Both the position numbers and the translations under genes were made by a program. From the NCBI GenBank assembly GCA_024195265.1, contig JAJLRJ010000010.1:15271033-15335032 (forward strand): a stretch of DNA of 64,000 nucleotides, in the 5' to 3' direction. A model generated the notes under the pieces. That model saw only the letters and a list, made by a program, of their open reading frames with translations. It searched no databases and was not told where the DNA came from. The stretch is from Dendrophyllia cribrosa. Taxonomy: Eukaryota > Cnidaria > Anthozoa > Scleractinia > Dendrophylliidae. This document shows, piece after piece, positions 54,896 through 64,000 of this stretch (positions are counted from its first letter, which is position 1; every line of letters begins with the position of its first letter).

Positions 54896-55815
54896 TTACA
54901 TTTTAACGTATTTTCCATCAATATAAAGTTTATCTGGTTCCGATTTACTGAAATTTGCGCGTTTTCCATCTTTTCTTGCTTTCTTAAGTTTGTCTATTTG
55001 GACTTTTCTCATTTCGTGCAACTCTTTTGGCATATCTTCGTACATCTTGTAGTTGGTGTCTTTTAGTTTGCGGCCGCATTTAAGAACTCGTTCTCTGTCT
55101 CTGCTATGATCGTACGACCGCTGTTACCATTAGTGTTCTTTGGTTAACCCATCCTATGTACTCGCTGGAATTCAATATCTTCGGCGTTTTCAATTTCCAG
55201 GACATTTTCCATGAAGTCAACCAGAATTTTTTCCGTGTCCTCGGTCGGTGATGCACTCTGGTTGGACGAATCGGTTGTTTCAGGTATTCCTTCAAATTTT
55301 AAATTCTCACGGCGACTGTACGCTTCAAGGTAAAGGATTTGTTTGCGGTAATCGTTAATTTCCTCCATTCTAGTATTCATACCGTTCTGTAACTCTTTAA
55401 TTTGGTCGTCCACGAATATTGTGTTGCTTTCAACATGGTTGAACTTCTCGTCAAGACTCTTCTGCTTGTCTTTCACCGAAACGATATCGATTTCGAGAGA
55501 GGATACCTTACTTTGTAGGCCTTCTACAGATCTATTTAGTTGCTCCATTTTTTAGTCGAGGCTGCCAAGTCTTGCTAAGATGAGGTCTAGTTTCTCGGCA
55601 AAACTTTCAGTAAGTTTTTGAGCTGCCATTGCTTTATCGTCTTCTTTGTCTTCGTCTTCGTCTTCGTCTTCGTCTTCTAAGCTCTTTGCGCCAGGAGAGT
55701 TCGAAGGTTTCCACCTTTTTTCCTCAGGTGACGTTTCTGTTGAACTATTAGATGTATTTCTGCAACTTGCTTTCCTCTTTGGAGTTATATGAATACAAGA
55801 AATTTCCATAGACAC
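54896..55815 (-). pseudogene. LINE ORF1 (L1 ORF1p-like, coiled coil)
   Basis: From ATG at 55815: basic start, a Ser/Thr-rich part, an acidic EDEDEDEDEDK run, then a stop TAA at 55554-55552. The same frame resumes with a coiled coil (MEQLNRSVEGLQSKVSSLEI) and QILYLEAYSRRENLKFEGIP, the RRM-like core of L1/Tx1 ORF1 proteins. After a frame break near 55144 the end reads KLKDTNYKMYEDMPKELHEM, then a basic tail to the stop at 54896. RNA-binding chaperone of the LINE, inactive here. Confidence 0.8.
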
Positions 55816-55894
55816 ATCAAAATTAGGTTTAAAGATTGTACGGTTGACGGAGCGTTAGAAACACGTCTACATCACACTGCGCTCTCCCCAGTCC

Positions 55895-56879
55895 AGCAAC
55901 AACTGTAGTTTCGGAAAATAGTCGTAATAGTTATTCTAGACGGAGAAAAAGTTGTTTTTGTGAACCTTTGTACGGTCTAAATGTACTGTGCAGACGGTCG
56001 GGTAATACTGTTTTTGAGAATTGCTAAACTTGAAAAATAGCCCGGTCGTCAATATTAATCTTAATTCTTGTGCTTCCGACCTTTCACCTATTAGTTAAGT
56101 TTCATCTTAGTTAAGCTTGTTCAGAGGGCGCCGCTGTTAGGCTAAGCCTAACTATATATATTATGGACTAAACTGATACGACATGATTTGAAGAAAGTAC
56201 TCACAGTTAACTACAAGATTCAGTTGTTTTTCTGTACTTCCTGCAGAGCTGTTGGCCCTACATGTGTACATTCCTGCATCTGCTTTGCTGATTTTGTTAA
56301 AAGTAAGATGGGTTGTTTTAGAGCCATAACTCTTCACTTCTTCGTTATGACTCCACATCACATCTGGGTCTGGCTTTCCCATTGCATTACAGCTGATATT
56401 AACAGGACTGCCCTCATTATAACTTGTATTTGCTACCGTTGGATTAGTAATACTAGGTGGATCTGGAAATAAAAGGACAGGTATGTAGTTTTAAAAAGAA
56501 TTATAGTTGGTTCTAGAATATTGGATAAGACGTTTTTAATTTTGATGTACCGTACGTCGTAATTCTTAAATGTTTTCAACCCTTGTAGAGTTTCAAAAAG
56601 GCACTCCTACAGTATAAGAATACAGACAGAAATTCTCGACTCCTAAGGCAACACGTGGATTAAAGGCGCATTAAAAGATGGTCCGCAAATATCTTGAAAT
56701 CTTTATATAGTTATACTTTTAAAAAGCTACTTTTAAAAAGCGATTACATGGTTTTCTTCTTTCGCGTTTAATCTCAAGCACAAACCTTCGAGACTGACTT
56801 TAGTAAATTGTATCTCCTGCGCCCGCTAGTCCTAAATTATTTCAATTAACAACAAAATCACGAGGGGACCTCATTTCTA
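55895..56879. repeat. ~980-bp direct repeat, right copy (duplicated target with Ig exon)
   Basis: Near-identical to 37253-38231. It includes the complete Ig exon, both splice sites and several hundred bp of intron on each side. Confidence 0.9.
56205..56462 (-). CDS. RTK exon 3: Ig domain, upstream copy of the duplicate
   Basis: Same exon as 37563-37820 with identical splice sites and, as far as read, identical protein (NISCNAMGKPDPDVMWSHNE ... MYTCRANSSAGS). Phase 1-1, so including both copies would add a 86-residue Ig domain. It arose with the LINE insertion rather than by ancient exon duplication. Confidence 0.85.
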
Positions 56880-57855
56880 CAAGCCTTTGGCTTCTTGAGG
56901 TCTTCTCACCACCCACTATTTTGATCCTTTTAATTATAGAATGACAATGATAATTTGTCATGATTTTCTCGTAAATATGTACTTTTTTTTCTTGTTTGTT
57001 TTTATTAATTTAAACTGCTTGTTTTTATTCATTTGAATCGTGTTGTAATTATAGGATTGTGCTACATTGTTATCAAGTATCATAATTATCTCAATCTGCA
57101 ATGCTACGTATGAAGTGTGGTTGTGAATAAGTAGTTAAAATAAAAAAAATCATATTTGGATTGATTTAGCATGGATTAATTATGTCAAAGGGTCTGTTAG
57201 TATCGCGTGTCCTAGTTTGCTTGGTCGTGGACGTGACAAATATGTACTGTTACACTTTATGTTTTCTTGTTTTTTTTTTTTAGTTTACCGTTAGAGCAAA
57301 AACTTTACAGCTACTATCTGATGCAGGGCCTAAAGTTGTAATGTTGGCTGTTTTGCAGACCCTCTATCCTCCTTAAGTCAGGCACTTCAAGCATTAGGGA
57401 ACACAGCGAAAAAACATTTAGAAAATTTTAACCATGTATACACGACTAACAAAATACCATGGCACGTACAATGCTTTCTGCCGTGGGACAAAAAGCCAAC
57501 TCGCACATGCAGACTTACCCATTTTCTATAACAATGATGCTCCGCTCTCCGCGGCCAGTCGCGTAATAGAAAAAATGCAGCATTGATTCCCGAGTGTTTT
57601 GAGTGCTTTAACGGAGAAGCATTAGCTTAAAATTATGTCCAATCAAAGGCTCCTAAGAACCAACCCGTGAAGAAGAAATGCTAACGCGTAACGCAATATT
57701 GCCGTAACTAACGTTCACACTGACACGGGTAGATATTTAAAAAAAAGGAAATTTAACGTGATGATTTTTGACGAATGCCAAAAAAAAATAGTACATCACT
57801 TTCATAATGTCCAGTTTAAAGAAAAAAAGAAAAAAAGGACTTCAGCGCGACTTGA
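56880..57855. other. RTK intron sequence between Ig exons, nothing recognised
   Basis: AT-rich intron DNA without supported genes. Confidence 0.4.
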
Positions 57856-57859
57856 ATTC

Positions 57860-58322
57860 GTAGTAGTAGTAGTAGTAGTAGTAGTAGTAAACTTTATTTA
57901 AGTGTCAAACGTTCTAGCATTCTTAGAGTAATTTATTGGTGATACTACCTAAAAAACCTAAGATAAACATTAAAATTTTTTAAAAATTGAAATCTTTACT
58001 CTAAATAAAACTCTAGTTAAAAACTAATTCTAATAAGTGCGTTAAGTCTCTTTTCCTTATCCGACGTTTAAAAGTGCTCACACTATCCAAACCACGTTCC
58101 TCCTCAGTTGGTCAACTTGGACCACAAAAAAGGCCCAAAATATTTCAAAGAATGTTTCCCGTATTTAATAGTATTAAAGCGTGGTACAGTAAAATCGGAA
58201 TTCCTTAAGTTATATCGTTTTTCTCTTTCCCCGTGAAGGTTGAAGAGATCTTGTAGATATTTCGGTAATAAGTTATTCTTAGCTTTATACATTATACATT
58301 TATACATTATACATTTATGCAC
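57860..58322 (-). mobile_element. 5'-truncated CR1/L2-type LINE 3' end with (TAC)n tail
   Basis: Minus-strand frame MYKAKNNLLPKYLQDLFNLH, YNLRNSDFTVPRFNTIKYGK and HSLKYFGPFLWSKL is the common C terminus of CR1/L2-type LINEs. After a frame break comes DSVSTFKRRIRKRDLTHLL. The element ends in a (TAC)n microsatellite (57889-57860 on the minus strand), typical for this group. It lies in the intron between RTK exons 2 and 3. Confidence 0.8.
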
Positions 58323-58715
58323 TTTATTTTGCTTGTCACTGTCAACACACGGAGAGATTTTGCGGTATGTATTTCATGGCTGAAAGTCATATAGTCGTCG
58401 ACATAAACTAAAATATGCGTGCATAAATTTGCATGCGCTAATGTCACACGAAAAAAAGAAGAAAACTCAGAGCCGGATTTACAACTCGTGTGCTTAGCCA
58501 CAAGTAATTAAGATATACATGTGATAGAGTTATACAATTCAGAAACATTTATGCCTTCGATGTATATGTATTCAAATACCCTTGGTTTAAACCAAGACTC
58601 CAGAAACCCTGTGTGTAATGTCTGGTATGTGTGCCTGTTTTCCAACCATTTGTAGTATTCTGCGAGCAATATTCTGTAAACCTTTTTAAGCTATCAATGA
58701 CCAAAAGTCACCCAC
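58323..58715. other. RTK intron, nothing recognised
   Basis: Short tandem CATTATACATTTATA repeats at about 58290-58320 border the LINE remnant. The rest is featureless. Confidence 0.4.
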
Positions 58716-59099
58716 CTTCAACAATTAAGTGCACAGAGTCAAACTCTGGTGTAACATACGAGTTATTAAACTCGTATATTTTGCAGGCATAATCTTTCTC
58801 GTCGTTTCTTGTGATGTTACTAAGAGTGAAGATAACCTGACCGAAGGACGAGTTACCACTGCGAGTTCCATTCACTCGTCCTGTGTACGCTGCTGGGACA
58901 GATACTAGCAACGAGTAACCATTTCTGTCAAGAGTGATAAGACTGCTGTTATTCTGTGTATTATTCGCACTAACATTCTTTATTCCCCATTCAACTGATC
59001 CAACATCACCAGAGAAACTCCAGGTGAAGTTTATAGAAGAACCAACCAATCCTGTCACAGTTTTCCCTCGATATGATGAAGTATATTGTATCTGACTTG
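58716..59099 (-). CDS. RTK exon 2: N-terminal V-like Ig domain
   Basis: 128 codons, phase 1-1: (A)SQIQYTSSYRGKTVTGLVGS, SINFTWSFSGDVGSVEWGIK and NDEKDYACKIYEF. It has the V-type pattern (core Trp, DYAC) but the first Ig cysteine is replaced (INFTW), so the usual disulphide cannot form. Many NxS/T sites. Acceptor ccgcag, donor GAAG/gtgggt. Confidence 0.8.
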
Positions 59100-60322
59100 C
59101 TGCGGAAAAAAATAAAAACTATGGTCAAATGTTGAGAAATGTTCTGTAGTCGTGCATCTTAACTGTAACCAAACCAACGTATACTGCGATTTACCTTTTT
59201 GTGTTCAGATAGCCCAAAGTAATTTCACGTGAATGTTTGATACGCGAAAACGTTTTGGTCAATAGCTCGTTCGCCGTATTATAGGCGTCGCGCGATGACT
59301 CGTATCAGGGGCATACAGCTTTAGCTACGTTTTGTTGTTTTTAATTGCAACAAACATTTGTTCGATTGGTCTTACTATAAAAAAACACAGAATGACCACT
59401 CTCAGACCACGAAATATTACTTAAATTTCATTTGTGTACAGGAGGTATGAGAGATATTGCATTTCAATTATCTGTTTCTAAGGCTGCTTCGTTGATTCGT
59501 ATTTCAGAATAGAGCAAATCAGAATATACCCTAGGGAATAAGAAAACAGATTTGCCAAAAGGTAGTAGAACTGACTTTAACATTAAGTTCATTTTGGAAC
59601 TAAGTAACTGAAATTTATCCTGATTTACCCAGAAACGATTGCCATAGACTTACAGAACGGAAGTTGAAGTTAAAAAAAATGTCGAAGGTGACAATTTTCA
59701 AACCCCAGGTTATTTTAAAAATCGAATTTGAATTGTCGGATCAAAAATAAATGATCTTTGTTTGCTGGTTTAACATTGAAAAATAAACTGAAAAAAAAAT
59801 ACAATGTTTCGCCATATTACCCATAAATACCCTACGTATCTCTTCTGAGATATCCGGTTTTAAAGTACATATATATCACGTTTCTTCAAATTCAGGGCAG
59901 CTATAAAATTAAGATAGCTCTCCATGATCCGGACTCCCTTGAAATATTCTTTCGTATTATGAAAATAGGTATGCCTATACCTTTAAATTGCGGGTAGTTA
60001 TTTCCAAAATCTCCGAGCAATTTTATTTTTTGTTTTTCGAGTGCCATTTTGAATTCTCAATAAAATAGCCGCTGTTCAAAGTGTTTCCGTTCGCCGGCAG
60101 AGCTGCTTTAGCTCGAACAAAGTCGATAATTTACGATCTTCCCCGTAAACTATACAAGTTAAATATGGCGTCAGGTTTTTAAGGTCGTTTTACGGTAAAT
60201 TACCCATAAGAAATTTGTTCATCATGCCTGTTTTGTTTTTTTTACCTTAAGTCAATTCTACAACCTTAACTGTCTGCTCTGACTATTGAGGTTGAAAATC
60301 GAAAGTTGCAACATACATGTAC
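59100..60322. other. First RTK intron, nothing recognised
   Basis: AT-rich DNA without a gene or clear repeat. Confidence 0.4.
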
Positions 60323-60398
60323 CTGCTGGCAAAAGTAGGAACAGTCCAAATAAAAAGCAGCATTCTGCCAATCCTCTTTCCAATTTCGAAACACGCAT
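60323..60398 (-). CDS. RTK exon 1: signal peptide
   Basis: ATG at 60398. 25 codons: a basic start (MRVSKLERG), then a hydrophobic core FLFGLFLLLPA and donor CAG/gtacat in phase 1. Phase and content fit exon 2, giving Ala-Ser-Gln at a plausible cleavage site. An alternative upstream hydrophobic frame at 60739 (MSTQPQSVKYFLSCLVLLLC) is less consistent with splicing. Upstream regulatory sequence was not recognised. Confidence 0.65.
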
Positions 60399-61820
60399 GT
60401 TATGGACGTTGGCCACAAAATAGTGAATGCTTGATATCAAAGAGACTCCAAAGAGGAGATCTTGAATTGACTGATGCAGTAGACAGAGTAGATGGAGCTT
60501 TGGTTTCGAACCGGACAGTCGATAGTCTTGACTCGAAATCGACATAGTAATATACATAGTAAAAGTTGATCATGTCACGCTCTAGTTTCGCCGTCATTTT
60601 TAGTCCAGAAGTTTGCGTTTGACGTTTCACACGCGACTGCAAGTTTAAAAACAACATTAGACCGTTTCTGTCTGTCATGTTGCACAACAGCAAGACCAGA
60701 CAGGAAAGAAAATATTTAACACTCTGCGGCTGTGTAGACATCAAGACCGAAACACATTTAAAATAAGCAGTTTCCAGCAAACACGTTAATTTGCAATTTG
60801 ATTGTTCAGTTACTTTTTATAATAATTTAATAAAACACGTTTCACTCCTGGTTCTATAATTTATACTATTTCACAAAACAGGCATTAGCTCGCATAAAGT
60901 TTCTTGATGAAAATAAAAAAAAAACAGAGGTCGAAGAAGTATTCCTAAACCTAGAATTGACGCTAGTTCGACCTCTGAATATATGGAAAACTTGTCCGTT
61001 TTCATCAAAGCAACGTTTTATCAACTTAATGCGATATATCGCCGTAAATGATAATGATTTTATCTAAAATGACCCTCCCCTCCCCACTTGGCAATTTTGA
61101 TAGCCAAGAGTAAGACAAGGATCCTAAGTTTAGTGCAATATATGCACTTCAACATTGTTTAGAGAGTAGGGGTAACGAACTCTTCAAGTAACATTTTAAG
61201 GACATTAATATCGGCGACTTTCAAATTTTCCACTTAAGGTGATTCCATTGAAAAAGAAGGAATTTTTACGATTTTCTAAAACTTGGTCCAGATGGTAATT
61301 ATGTTATGAGCATCACAAAAATGAAATAAAAAATAGGGGTCACCGTGCTCGTTTTTGTACAACATGGATGGCCATTATAGTAACTATACGACCCGCGAGG
61401 TTTCATTACTGAACCCTAGTAATCAGAAAGGGGACTATAATTTCTAAAAAAAAATCATTGCTTGGATTAAAATAATAGAGCAGTTCAACAAAATTGACTT
61501 TGATCTTACATTATAAACTATTTTAGTTGACCAGGAATTAAGATTATGAAAGAAATTAAAGAATTCGCGGCATGCGCACATACCCAACACTACCTGAAGA
61601 CGTGTTCTTTACAGCATTCAAATACAAATATTTCAAAGCAGAATTTTTAACTTTTCTTTAAATCGCGATATATTGTAGTCAACCGTGTGTCGTTTAAATC
61701 TCTGCATTAAAAAGTGGGGGTCACCGTGCTCGTTGTCAAGCTATTGTTCCCGACCAGCGCGAAATCCTTTTTGTAATTGAATCCTTAAAGGAAACCCTCT
61801 TGCTTCGGAGTGCGCGCGCG
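60399..61820. other. Region upstream of the RTK start, nothing firm
   Basis: Likely 5' UTR, promoter or a further intron. A small hairpin with CAGAGGTCGAA and complement lies at about 60928-60978. No TATA box or other motif can be assigned with confidence. Confidence 0.4.
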
Positions 61821-61830
61821 CTCGTGCACG

Positions 61831-62179
61831 GTTGTGCCTAAAGAATACCGTTCAGAAGGACGTCGGACACCTTATTAAGACTTATATAACGTAATGTCGA
61901 CACTTAGAATTTTATTTTCAATAAATTTTTAAGTGTAAAAAAGAAAATCTAAAATCCCCCACTCAGGATTGAACCTGTGATCTCAGCTAGGCTTAGGCTT
62001 AGATAGCCTACCGTACCACTATACCACTGTACCACCTAGCTTCTCGGGTTGTTCAGGCCTAAATTTAACTATATAAACTGCTAACCATAACATCAACTGA
62101 AAGCTAACCAGTTACTCCGTTATATAAGTTTCAATAAGGTGTCCGACGTCCTTCTGAACGGTATTCTTTAGGCTTAACC
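61831..62179. mobile_element. 349-bp TIR element with 10-bp target duplication and tRNA-like core
   Basis: Flanked by CTCGTGCACG (61821-61830 and 62180-62189). TIRs of about 57 bp contain GCCTAAAGAATACCGTTCAG. A 9-11-bp duplication is typical of Mutator-like elements, so this may be a MULE-derived MITE. The interior has a tRNA-like stretch (next entry). Confidence 0.7.
61957..62035 (-). other. tRNA-like sequence inside the TIR element
   Basis: The minus strand has GGTGGTACAGTGGTATAGTG (box-A-like) and CACAGGTTCAATCCTG (box-B-like with a paired T arm). The anticodon region is extended by an internal repeat (CTAAGCCTAAGCCTAG), so it is not a functional tRNA. Looks like a SINE head or tRNA relic. 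Confidence 0.4.
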
Positions 62180-62254
62180 CTCGTGCACGCGCAAATGACG
62201 CAATTTATTATGCGCAGTAGTGATGTGCAATGCAAAACTAGGGAATCACCTTAA

Positions 62255-63366
62255 GAGACACTCTCCCTATTCACCGGGTGAGACGTGGCGGGAGGTCGAA
62301 AATACAAACACCCAACTACATCACCCAGAGATACCCTAATGTGTACTAGTAAATGTGAGAAACTTATTTTATTGTGGAGTTTAATATTTTTTTTAGAAAA
62401 TAATTAAAAACTCAAGACGGCCTGATTTGCCCAAACATCACAAATTCGACCTCAAATACCGATGAGGTACAAATCGATCTCGCCCACGCGCAAAGCAAAA
62501 TATTATAATTATTTTCAAAACACTTTATTAGGAAGATAATTCTGAGCTGTTTGAGCTATAATACATAATTATAGCGCCTTTATTTTAATTTTGGCAGCTT
62601 TGCAAAAGTTGATGAAATTTCAGATTTTAAAAATACCGAATTATACACTGTTTTCGAATTATTAAAAACAAACTCGGTATAACTCATAATTCCTTCAAAC
62701 TTTTAAAATAGCAAGTACATGAGTTGTATTTCAGCTGTGCATAAAAATTAGTTTGGTAAAATTTGATTCTGAGGAGACCGGCTGCATGTTATTTGACCTA
62801 AATTGGGCTAAGCTTACCGGCAGAAATGTAAACATTCGGTACCGACTTTTGTCTAACCAGCTATACAATTGACCCGAAAATTATGCAATTACTCTAAAGG
62901 CTATCCAAATTCAAAATCCCCTTGAAATTAACACTTATTATATAGCTTACCTGGATTCTCGGAGGATTTACAGTCCTGTAATTCTTGTATTTGTTCTGTT
63001 CGAACCGGGATTGAAGAAACATTTCCAGACCACTGTTGAAGTGTATTCTATCCCTGGCTAAATTCTCGCCTTTGACGTCCTATTTCCATTACGTGCGTTG
63101 GTAGTGACTTTTAAATGTATCTCCCTAAGCTTTCTATCTGATAATTTTTTCGGTATCGATTTGAACCTCTCGGTATTTTGGGGCAAATCAGGCCGTCTTG
63201 AGCTTTTCATTATTTTCTAAAAAATTTTTTAACTGCACAACAAAATAAGTTTCTCACATTTACTAGGACACATTAGGGTATCTCTGGGTGAAATATTTGG
63301 GTGCTTGATATTTCGACCTCCTGCCAGGTTTTTCGGATCTCACCCGGTCGGTAGAGAGAGTCGCTC
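62255..63366. mobile_element. 1.1-kb TTAA element related to transposon C termini
   Basis: Flanked by TTAA (62251-62254 and 63367-63370). Left end GAGACACTCTCCC...CACCGGGTGAGA and right-end complement GAGCGACTCTCTC...GACCGGGTGAGA. Inverted arms are about 200 bp. The GAG(C)G start and CCGGGTGA block are shared with transposon C at 11225, suggesting one family. No ORF, so non-autonomous. Confidence 0.8.
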
Positions 63367-63370
63367 TTAA

Positions 63371-64000
63371 AATGTCTGAAAACAGTGAAGTATCCCTAAA
63401 CCTGTTGGGCAGGATTGTAACTCATTTTCTTCGTCACTGATCATGAGAGGACTGCCAAAAATTAAAAACTGTTTCGTGCTGTTTAGACTGAAGTTATCTA
63501 TCTGTTTATGCGCAAATAGAGCTCTGCCCAACAGGTTCGAATCACTCTATTTGATCGTTAAAATAAACAGCGCTCTTTTCCCGCGTGGAGTCGTTGTAGC
63601 TGTCGTTTTGGGTGTTGTATCCTACCGCGCATGCTCGGTACTCCAGATACTATCTGCCAAGGGGTTGGTTCATATATGTTGTTTCTTTGTCAATTTAATT
63701 GTTATAATTTCTCTATGATCTTGCAGTTATTTTATATCGGCTTCTTTTGAGAATATACGGCTTTCTATTTTTCTTTTGTCGAGGGCGGATTTATCTCATT
63801 TTCCACCTAGCTCAATTTTCTTTGTTCTTTTCAGGGGAATATATCACATAACCCCGTGCATTACAGTGTCTGAAAAGCTGGGTGCGGCTTTGATTGTATC
63901 AGGGGAGAAGCGGTGCTGAAAACAATAGCTGATAACAATAGCAAAACAGATCGTCATATTCCCCCCGACATATTCCCGTCGCCTTTGTCCCCTCGACTTA
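63371..64000. other. Right edge, nothing recognised
   Basis: Only a 91-codon frame (63443-63718) without recognisable features. Confidence 0.4.

Larger units (their letters stand above)
38232..55894 (-). mobile_element. L1/Tx1-type LINE, ~5.5 kb without inserts, carrying two nested transposons
   Basis: Minus-strand order: 5' end at 55894, ORF1 (55815-54896), ORF2 endonuclease, RT and C-terminal zinc knuckle, then 3' end with A-rich tail at 38246-38232. Subtracting the inserts at 38720-46179 and 47596-52271 leaves about 5.5 kb, near full length for L1-like elements. Several nonsense changes and a frameshift make it inactive. It lies in the RTK intron that separates the two duplicated Ig exons, in the same orientation as the RTK gene. 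Confidence 0.9.
19189..60398 (-). other. Receptor tyrosine kinase gene (Ig and FN3 ectodomain, FGFR-type kinase), whole locus
   Basis: Twenty-one exons were joined by consensus splice sites and phase. Coding total is about 3.3 kb, about 1,100 residues. Order: signal peptide, V-like Ig, Ig, Ig (duplicate), Ig, three FN3, short linker, transmembrane helix, juxtamembrane region with microexon, split kinase, tail with three YxN motifs. Kinase landmarks: GKGAFSQV loop, VAVK lysine, HRDLAARN catalytic loop, DFG, EAL in place of APE, SDVWSYG, and RP in the C lobe. The kinase exon breaks (before IIHRD, GRLPVKW and W of SDVW, and within GG and LY) coincide with those of FGFR genes as I know them. It would be a plasma-membrane receptor. 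The ligand is unknown. The locus carries a ~17.7-kb LINE-derived insertion, an Ngaro-type element and several smaller transposons in introns. A PLE fragment truncates one kinase exon, so it may be a pseudogene or a damaged allele. Confidence 0.85.

Noticed and set aside
54833..55066. 77-codon plus-strand frame
   Set aside because: Antisense to the LINE ORF1 C terminus, which reads as a coherent basic protein on the minus strand.
60400..60780. 126-codon minus-strand frame with an N-terminal hydrophobic stretch as the RTK start
   Set aside because: Its possible donor is weak (ACG/gtctaa). The exon at 60398-60323 has a better donor, a typical signal peptide and the correct phase. The longer frame remains a second choice.

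Overview
This is a eukaryotic, AT-rich, intron-rich window from an invertebrate. The mix of an FGFR-type receptor tyrosine kinase with Ig plus FN3 ectodomain, DIRS/Ngaro-type and Penelope-like retroelements, an L1/Tx1-type LINE, Merlin and many TTAA-flanked DNA transposons suggests an anthozoan cnidarian such as a stony coral. That is an inference from gene and repeat style, not from a species marker.

The only host gene I can support is one receptor tyrosine kinase (RTK) on the minus strand. I traced it exon by exon from a signal-peptide exon at 60398 to a stop codon at 19189. It has 21 exons over 41 kb: signal peptide, one V-like Ig exon, two near-identical Ig exons, a third Ig type, three FN3 exons, a transmembrane exon, a juxtamembrane region with a 19-nt microexon, and eight or nine exons for the kinase and tail. 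Ectodomain exons are all phase 1-1. Kinase exon boundaries match those I know for FGFRs. The tail carries three YxN (Grb2-type) motifs. One kinase exon (26606-26740) is cut by a Penelope-like tail, and the following alpha-E segment is not seen, so this copy may not encode an active kinase.

Everything else is mainly mobile DNA, much of it nested. (1) 1-2035 holds degenerate GC-richer tandem repeats and 2208-9808 is AT-rich DNA without recognisable genes. (2) 9824-18412 is one Penelope-like element (PLE) with an inverted partial copy at its 5' side and a 15-bp target duplication. Its RT is split by a 4.9-kb TTAA-flanked DNA transposon (11225-16123) with ~740-bp TIRs and a spliced, decayed transposase. 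(3) 19774-23454, in the penultimate RTK intron, is an Ngaro/DIRS-type tyrosine-recombinase retroelement with A1-ORFs-B1-A2-B2 split repeats and most of its RT/RNase H deleted. (4) RTK introns between 26 and 37 kb hold PLE fragments with hammerhead-ribozyme-like motifs, a tRNA-His-like gene and several TTAA foldback elements. (5) 38232-55894 is a ~5.5-kb L1/Tx1-type LINE inserted in the RTK and flanked by ~980-bp direct repeats that duplicate an Ig exon. This LINE was itself hit by a TTAA transposon with THAP remnants (47596-52271) and by a 7.46-kb element of unknown type (38720-46179) built from 21-bp minisatellites and GTATAC palindromes, which in turn carries an apparently intact 2.06-kb Merlin transposon (40832-42888). 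(6) 57860-58322 is a second LINE remnant, and 61831-63370 holds two more TIR elements.

The junctions give an order of events. The RTK gene came first, then the LINE, then the two transposons inside it, then Merlin. Removing each insert together with one target-site copy restores the reading frame across the junction in three cases (PLE RT, LINE RT, LINE zinc knuckle), which supports the boundaries given here.
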